From an uncultured Bacteroidales bacterium (GTDB lineage Bacteria; Bacteroidota; Bacteroidia; Bacteroidales; UBA932), in NCBI GenBank assembly GCA_945874815.1, contig CAMCIE010000059.1, positions 1-7,695 on the forward strand: a stretch of 7,695 bases of DNA, written 5' to 3'. The notes under the pieces are model-generated. The model did not search any database. It saw only the letters and a program-made list of their open reading frames with translations, and had not been told where the DNA came from. Positions 1 through 7,695 of this stretch are shown here, piece by piece. Numbering within the stretch: the stretch's first letter is position 1; every line of letters starts with the position of its first letter. A program made the translations under genes and the position numbers.

Positions 1-1
1 T

Positions 2-946
2 GCAATCGAATCAATCTACCAGACCAGAAACACTCCGGAAGAATACCTCGCCTACATCGACAGCATCGGCAAGGGAGCAACCAAGACCGAAGATGAAAAG
101 GAAAGCATGATATTCAACTCCGCTGAGCAGATTTTCCTCTCGGAAAACTATCAGAAAGCCTTGGTAGCACTGAAGAAATACACCGACAAATATCCTGACG
201 GGCAATACGTTTACAAAGCAGATTTCTACATGGCCGAGTCATACAAGCACCTCGGAAAGAGCGAACAGGCCTGCGACTGCTACAAACGCGTAATCGAAGG
301 CGGAGAAGGCTCCTTCGTGGAACTCTCCATGCTGAACTTCGCTTCAATCTCATACAAGCTTGAGCACTGGGACGAAGCGTATGGTGCATATTCATCACTC
401 CTTGCATCGGCAAAACTCGAATCAAATACATTCGAAGCCCTCACAGGAATGATGCGCTCGGCTTACAGAGGCCATAAAGTGAACGAAAGCATAAAGAGCG
501 CCGACAACCTCATGGCAGACCCGCGCTGCGACAAAGACCTCAAGGAAGAAGCCGAATATATCAAGGCCAAATCCTATCTTGCATCAAGCCGCAGGGATGA
601 AGCCTTCGCAATCCTTGAAAGACTCTCCGCAGATACAAAATCTGCTTACGGTGCGGAAGCAGCCTACCTTATCATATTGGACTGCTACGACAGCGGAAGA
701 TTCGAAGACGTCCAGACCAAGGTCTATGCATTTGCAGACTCAGGCTCACCTCAGAACTACTGGCTTGCCAAGAGTTTCATAGTCCTGGGCGACTCATTCG
801 TTGAAAGCGGCCAGATCAGACAGGCACGCGCAACCTTCGAGAGCGTCCGCGACGGATACAAGAGCGAAGGCGCAGGCGACGATGTTATTGACAACATTAT
901 GATGAGACTGAAAAAACTTGACGAAACAGAATTGAATCAGCAATAG
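2..946 (+). CDS. TPR-repeat protein, C-terminal part (5' end outside the window)
   Basis: The frame is open from the first full codon (base 2), so this is the end of a longer gene; the first internal ATG (107) lies mid-sequence and is not the start. About 314 residues are visible. They are helical and rich in TPR-like units, for example the stretch AEQIFLSENYQKALVALKKY followed by a helix with YMAESYKHLGKSEQA, and later GDSFVESGQIRQARATFESV. The pattern and ending resemble the C-terminus of the roughly 1000-residue TPR proteins of Bacteroidales, usually predicted to be periplasmic and to act as scaffolds; no enzymatic motif is visible. The N-terminus, and hence any signal peptide, is missing. 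The next gene, an outer-membrane barrel, starts 23 nt later, suggesting co-transcription and a joint envelope role. The TPR assignment is firm; the specific function is unknown. Confidence 0.87.
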   Translation, partial: AIESIYQTRNTPEEYLAYIDSIGKGATKTEDEKESMIFNSAEQIFLSENYQKALVALKKYTDKYPDGQYVYKADFYMAESYKHLGKSEQACDCYKRVIEGGEGSFVELSMLNFASISYKLEHWDEAYGAYSSLLASAKLESNTFEALTGMMRSAYRGHKVNESIKSADNLMADPRCDKDLKEEAEYIKAKSYLASSRRDEAFAILERLSADTKSAYGAEAAYLIILDCYDSGRFEDVQTKVYAFADSGSPQNYWLAKSFIVLGDSFVESGQIRQARATFESVRDGYKSEGAGDDVIDNIMMRLKKLDETELNQQ

Positions 947-969
947 CCAGGTTTCACAGAAGCAAGTAA

Positions 970-4736
<3,767 letters not shown>

Positions 4737-4739
<3 letters not shown>

Positions 4740-4881
4740 ATTTCTCCATTCGCTTCGCTCAGTCGAAATGACAAAATAAGTAAGAGTCGAAATGATACGA
4801 CATCGCTCAGTCGAAATGACAAAATAAATAAGAGTCGAAATGACACGACATCGCTCAGTCGAAATGACATCTTATTAATGA
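4737..4881 (+). repeat. REP-like intergenic element with a 24/48-bp tandem array
   Basis: The first part, TAGATTTCTCCATTCGC followed by TTCGCTCAGTCGAAATGAC, resembles a dispersed intergenic repeat that I recall from many Bacteroidota genomes (TTTCTCCA, an imperfect inverted core, then GTCGAAATGAC); this match is from memory. The decamer GTCGAAATGA recurs at 4762, 4786, 4810, 4834 and 4858, always 24 bp apart. The intervening sequences alternate between an A-rich type (ACAAAATAA) and a type with ACGACATCGCTCA, so the true period is 48 bp, with about 2.4 copies from 4755. Copies differ only at a few positions. The flanking ATTCG and CGAAAT arms of the first unit can pair imperfectly, and each ACGAC pairs with the GTCG before it. 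No U-run follows a stable stem, so a terminator role is not evident. Confidence 0.75.
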
Positions 4882-4911
4882 AAAAACTAAATATATCTAA
4901 ACCATACAGTT

Positions 4912-6180
4912 ATGACTGATATTTTCGAGAGAATTCAAAAGAATTCAATGGGTCCTCTGGGCCAGTATGCATCAAAGGCCTTCGGCTACTTCATGTATCC
5001 GAAACTTGAGGGAGAACTCGGCCCGCACATGAAATTTCAGGGCAGGGACGTTCTCTGCTGGAGCCTTAACAACTACCTTGGCCTTGCCAACCATCCGGAA
5101 GTCCGCAAAACTGATGCTGAAGCAGCTGCAAAATGGGGTCTTGCATACCCTATGGGTAGCCGTATGATGACTGGCCACACCTCACTCCACGAGAAATTTG
5201 AAAGAGAACTCGCTGATTTCGAGCGCAAGGAAGATGCATTCCTCTTCAACTTCGGATACCAGGGCATCCTCTCAGTGATTGACGCCCTCATGGACCGTCA
5301 CGATGTAATCGTCTATGACTCAGAGGCTCACGCATGTCTTATCGACGGAGCACGCCTCCACATGGGTAAACGTATGACCTACCGTCACAACGATTATGAA
5401 AGCTGCGAGAAAACCCTCCAGAGAGCAACCAAGCTCTGCGAAGAAACAGGCGGCGGCATCCTCCTCATCACAGAAGGAGTTTACGGAATGACCGGAGCAC
5501 TCGGATTCCTCGACAAAATCGTTGAACTCAAGAAAAAATACAACTTCCGCATCCTCATCGACGACGCACACGGATTCGGCAACATGGGCCCTACCGGAAG
5601 AGGAACATCAGAGCATTTCGGAGTCATGGATGACATCGACCTCTATATCGGAGCATACGCAAAGTCAATGGCATCAATCGGAGGCTTCGTGGCAGGACCA
5701 CGCTCCATCATCAACTACCTCCGCTTCAACATGCGCTCTCAAATCTATGCTAAATCCCTCCCTATGGCATTCGTGGAAGGAGGACTCAAGAGACTCGAGA
5801 TTATCCGAAGCGAAGAAGGAGACCGTCTGCGCAAGAAACTCTTCGACATCACACGCGCCCTTCAGGACGGCTTCCGCAACCTTGGCTTTGAAATCGGCCC
5901 TGCAGAGGCTTGCGTGACCCCTGTACAGATCAAAGGCGGTGTAGGACAGGCATCCAAGATTGCCGTTGATCTTCGTGAGAACTACGGAATCTTCTGCTCT
6001 ATTGTGGTTTATCCTGTCATCCCTAAGGGTATGATCATTTTCAGGATCATCTCCACAGCAGCTCACTCGATGGAGGACGTTGAATATACACTCAAAGCAT
6101 TCACCGAAGTACGTGCAAAACTTGATGCCGGAGAATACGACGCTCCAGACGGAGACATCGTTGACATGGCTATCAAATAG
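4912..6180 (+). CDS. PLP-dependent alpha-oxoamine synthase (SPT/KBL/AONS superfamily)
   Basis: This family condenses an amino acid with an acyl-CoA and releases CO2, using PLP; members include serine palmitoyltransferase, 2-amino-3-ketobutyrate CoA ligase and 8-amino-7-oxononanoate synthase. The 422-residue protein has the fold-type-I signature residues: YDSEAHACLIDG with the PLP-stacking His140, IDDAHGFG with Asp217 and His220, and AKSMASIGG with the Schiff-base Lys251. The C-terminal LRENYGIFCSIVVYPVIPKG is typical of the group. The N-terminus MTDIFERIQKNSMGPLGQYA matches a second Bacteroidota paralogue type rather than the roughly 395-residue SPT characterised in Sphingobacterium, so I do not call it Spt. 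The usual Thr three residues before the lysine is Ala248. The ATG at 4912 has no Shine-Dalgarno, and no TAnnTTTG promoter is visible in the 172 nt upstream. The next gene follows after 26 nt. Its substrate is unresolved; sphingoid-base or other amino-lipid synthesis is plausible. Confidence 0.88.
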   Translation: MTDIFERIQKNSMGPLGQYASKAFGYFMYPKLEGELGPHMKFQGRDVLCWSLNNYLGLANHPEVRKTDAEAAAKWGLAYPMGSRMMTGHTSLHEKFERELADFERKEDAFLFNFGYQGILSVIDALMDRHDVIVYDSEAHACLIDGARLHMGKRMTYRHNDYESCEKTLQRATKLCEETGGGILLITEGVYGMTGALGFLDKIVELKKKYNFRILIDDAHGFGNMGPTGRGTSEHFGVMDDIDLYIGAYAKSMASIGGFVAGPRSIINYLRFNMRSQIYAKSLPMAFVEGGLKRLEIIRSEEGDRLRKKLFDITRALQDGFRNLGFEIGPAEACVTPVQIKGGVGQASKIAVDLRENYGIFCSIVVYPVIPKGMIIFRIISTAAHSMEDVEYTLKAFTEVRAKLDAGEYDAPDGDIVDMAIK

Positions 6181-6206
6181 AAAAACCATAAAAAGCATTG
6201 GAAAAC

Positions 6207-7481
6207 ATGTTTTTTGAACCGTCCGTTTGCGGACGGCCATACCTTTACAGCGACAGTGCTGCATCATCAGTGTCGTCACGCATAGTGGCGGCACTGACTA
6301 TGCATTTGCAGCCCGCTATCCTGGAAGAAACTATGAATCAGGCACTTGTACGCTTCCCACAGATGGCAGTGTGTGCAGTGCCCCAAGGCGATAAATATGT
6401 GTTCGAGCCGGCAAAAGGTCCTCTGAAACTCTTCCAGGCCAATGACCCCGACCAACCATCATGCTTCGGCGACCCGGAGCTGGGAGGATATCTGTTCAAG
6501 GTATCCTACACCCACAAGACCGTATATTTTGATTTCCACAAAGCCCTTGCGGACGAATACGGAATGATGACCTTCGTAAAGTCAGTCCTGTTCAGATATT
6601 TCGAACTTTGCGGTTACCCTGTGGAGAACGACGGCACCATCAAACTCATGTCCGGATCATTCTTCCCGGCAGAAGGCGACGACCCGATGGACCGCCTTCA
6701 GGACATCCCGGCATCCCGCCCGGTATGGTACATGGATGCTGATGCAATCCGTCCAAATGAGAAAACCAGCGAAAATGACGTCGTAGCCACCGTACGCATA
6801 CCACTGGCCAAACTGGGCAAGGGCTTCGAGGACATCTCACGCAACCCGGTGACATACATCGCCCCATTCTTCTCCCAGGCAGTGTCCGAAATGTACACGG
6901 AGCAGGAATCCGAGGGAAGATACGTTGTGGCATCGATTATGGTGAACCTCAGACCATATTTCCCGGCCGCTTCGCTTCGCCCGTTCTGCACACCGGTTTA
7001 TCTGGCATACAACAGGAAACTCTCTGATTATCCGTACAATACAGTGCTGATGAGCCAGAAGAAACTTCTTGAAGCCCAACTTAAAACCGATGCCCTTGCA
7101 TATAGCGCCGAAAGGACAAGCGACCAGAGCATAGAGGCTGTGGATATGAGCACCTCGCTGGAACAATGCAAGTCAAGGGTGGCAAAGATGCTGCAAGACC
7201 GAGCATCAATGTCCACATACAGCGTGTGCAGGGTAGGGAATACCATCCTGCCGGACAGCATGCAGAGGCTGATAACTGATTTTTATCCGGTGATTCCTTC
7301 CGGAAAACAGGCCTTCGCAATGTCGGTCGTGGTGTACCGTGGGGAGATTGTCGTGACCGTGAGCGGAAGCAGCGATACCCTTGTCGCCGCCCGCAGGTTC
7401 GTCCAGCTGATGTGCTGCAACGGCATCGAGGCCTACCTGTCCGATGTATTTGATTATATGCCAATGCGGTACCATCCGTAA
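6207..7481 (+). CDS. Condensation/alcohol-acetyltransferase-fold protein with degenerate active-site motif
   Basis: The protein has 424 residues from ATG 6207, with no signal peptide or membrane segment. The layout resembles the CoA-dependent acyltransferase fold (condensation domain, PapA and alcohol acetyltransferase families): an N-terminal helix with LEETMNQALVRFPQM, a beta segment YLFKVSYTHKTVYFDFHKALADEYG leading to a helix FVKSVLFRYF, and a C-terminal half with LRPYFPAASLRPFCTPVYLAY and NTILPDSMQRLITDFYPVIP. HKALADE (His111-Glu117) aligns with HHxxxDG, so the catalytic second His is Lys112 and the Gly is Glu117. It may therefore be inactive, structural, or use another mechanism. A TTG at 6198 would add three residues; I prefer the ATG, though neither has a Shine-Dalgarno. 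It lies 26 nt after the PLP synthase and 12 nt before the next gene, consistent with an operon. Family assignment is by pattern recognition and is moderate. Confidence 0.68.
   Translation: MFFEPSVCGRPYLYSDSAASSVSSRIVAALTMHLQPAILEETMNQALVRFPQMAVCAVPQGDKYVFEPAKGPLKLFQANDPDQPSCFGDPELGGYLFKVSYTHKTVYFDFHKALADEYGMMTFVKSVLFRYFELCGYPVENDGTIKLMSGSFFPAEGDDPMDRLQDIPASRPVWYMDADAIRPNEKTSENDVVATVRIPLAKLGKGFEDISRNPVTYIAPFFSQAVSEMYTEQESEGRYVVASIMVNLRPYFPAASLRPFCTPVYLAYNRKLSDYPYNTVLMSQKKLLEAQLKTDALAYSAERTSDQSIEAVDMSTSLEQCKSRVAKMLQDRASMSTYSVCRVGNTILPDSMQRLITDFYPVIPSGKQAFAMSVVVYRGEIVVTVSGSSDTLVAARRFVQLMCCNGIEAYLSDVFDYMPMRYHP
6219..6236 (+). other. Perfect hairpin in the first codons of the acyltransferase-like gene
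   Basis: CCGTCCG-TTTG-CGGACGG is a 7-bp perfect, GC-rich stem with a 4-nt loop, beginning 12 nt after the first base of the ATG at 6207. It encodes residues 5-10 (PSVCGR). It is not followed by a U-run on either strand, so it is not an intrinsic terminator. In an mRNA it would lie within the ribosome footprint at initiation, so a translational effect is conceivable but unproven. Confidence 0.5.
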
Positions 7482-7493
7482 GTTGTTGTTATT

Positions 7494-7695
7494 ATGGAAA
7501 AGATGAATTTCCCACGCAGATTCAGGGTATATGTCCCGCTGATCTGCCTTTTTATCCTCCTGGTATTCCTGATGCCAAGGAGTCCGAAATTCAATTACGA
7601 CTACAGGAAAGGCTCGCCATGGATGTACGAGCCTCTGGTCGCACAGTTCGACTTTCCGATTCTGAAAACGGAAGCCCAGTTGCTGGCTGAACTTG
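7494..7695 (+). CDS. 7TM-HD (PgpH/YqfF-type) membrane phosphohydrolase, N-terminal 67 residues
   Basis: The gene opens at ATG 7494 and runs off the window end. The visible part starts MEKMNFPRRFRVYVP, followed by a transmembrane helix LICLFILLVFLMP and then FNYDYRKGSPWMYEPLVAQF with DFPILKT. A basic N-terminus, one membrane span and a K-G-x-P-W segment before an F-D-F-x-I-x-K-T segment are characteristic of the Bacteroidota 7TM-HD proteins (extracytoplasmic 7TMR-HDED domain, seven helices, cytoplasmic HD domain). The Firmicute relative PgpH hydrolyses cyclic di-AMP; the same role here is inferred from family, since the HD domain is not in view. It follows the acyltransferase-like gene by 12 nt, suggesting co-transcription. 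A second ATG at 7503 is a possible start. Confidence 0.8.
   Translation, partial: MEKMNFPRRFRVYVPLICLFILLVFLMPRSPKFNYDYRKGSPWMYEPLVAQFDFPILKTEAQLLAEL

Noticed and set aside
888..893. TTGACA resembling an E. coli -35 element before the barrel gene
   Set aside because: It lies within the TPR coding sequence, has no TATAAT-like partner at the right spacing, and Bacteroidota use a different promoter consensus.
4931..4946. Two GAATTC palindromes separated by AAAA at the start of the synthase gene
   Set aside because: They encode ordinary residues (IQKNS region) and two short palindromes in an A-rich stretch can occur by chance.
5674..6294. Minus-strand open frame (206 codons) opposite the PLP synthase
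   Set aside because: It spans the end of a strongly conserved gene and the start of the next, and looks like a codon-bias shadow.
6968..6981. GCTTCGCTTCGC within the acyltransferase-like gene, similar to part of the REP-like element
   Set aside because: Only about ten bases match, the GTCGAAATGA core is absent and the stretch is in-frame coding sequence (ASLRP).

Overview
The window looks like a chromosomal segment of a Bacteroidota bacterium, most likely order Bacteroidales. The GyrB N-terminus and TOPRIM region, the large TPR protein paired with a plug-less outer-membrane barrel, the MTDIFERI-type alpha-oxoamine synthase and the 7TM-HD phosphohydrolase N-terminus all resemble proteins I know from that group. 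Base composition is roughly balanced. Most genes have no Shine-Dalgarno sequence, and the one convincing promoter element is a Bacteroidota-type -7 box (TAnnTTTG). A Rikenellaceae/Alistipes-like origin is possible but not demonstrated. All genes are on the + strand and densely packed.

Layout: (1) 2-946, the C-terminal ~314 residues of a TPR protein that begins upstream of the window. (2) 970-2673, an exported outer-membrane beta-barrel protein, 23 nt after the TPR gene and probably in its operon. (3) 2674-2747, a short intergenic region with a -7 promoter element and a strong AAGGAG ribosome binding site. (4) 2748-4739, complete gyrB. (5) 4740-4911, a 172-nt gap mostly filled by a REP-like element carrying a regular 24/48-bp tandem array. 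(6) 4912-6180, a PLP-dependent alpha-oxoamine synthase of the SPT/KBL/AONS superfamily. (7) 6207-7481, a condensation/alcohol-acetyltransferase-fold protein whose HHxxxDG motif has become HKALADE. (8) 7494-7695, the first 67 residues of a 7TM-HD (PgpH/YqfF-type) membrane phosphohydrolase. Genes 6-8 have gaps of 26 and 12 nt and look like one operon.

How the genes relate: the TPR and barrel genes form an envelope pair; gyrB is housekeeping with its own promoter; the last three genes combine a predicted C-C-bond-forming PLP enzyme acting on an amino acid and an acyl-CoA, a predicted acyltransferase-fold protein and a predicted cyclic-dinucleotide phosphodiesterase. The synthase/acyltransferase pair could belong to amino-lipid metabolism, but this is inference. 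The points most worth a second look are the degenerate acyltransferase motif, the Thr-to-Ala change next to the PLP lysine of the synthase, the exact 24-bp phasing of the array after gyrB, and a perfect 7-bp hairpin just inside the acyltransferase start. I see no RNA gene, CRISPR array, insertion sequence or convincing rho-independent terminator. I did not recognise a wholly new system.
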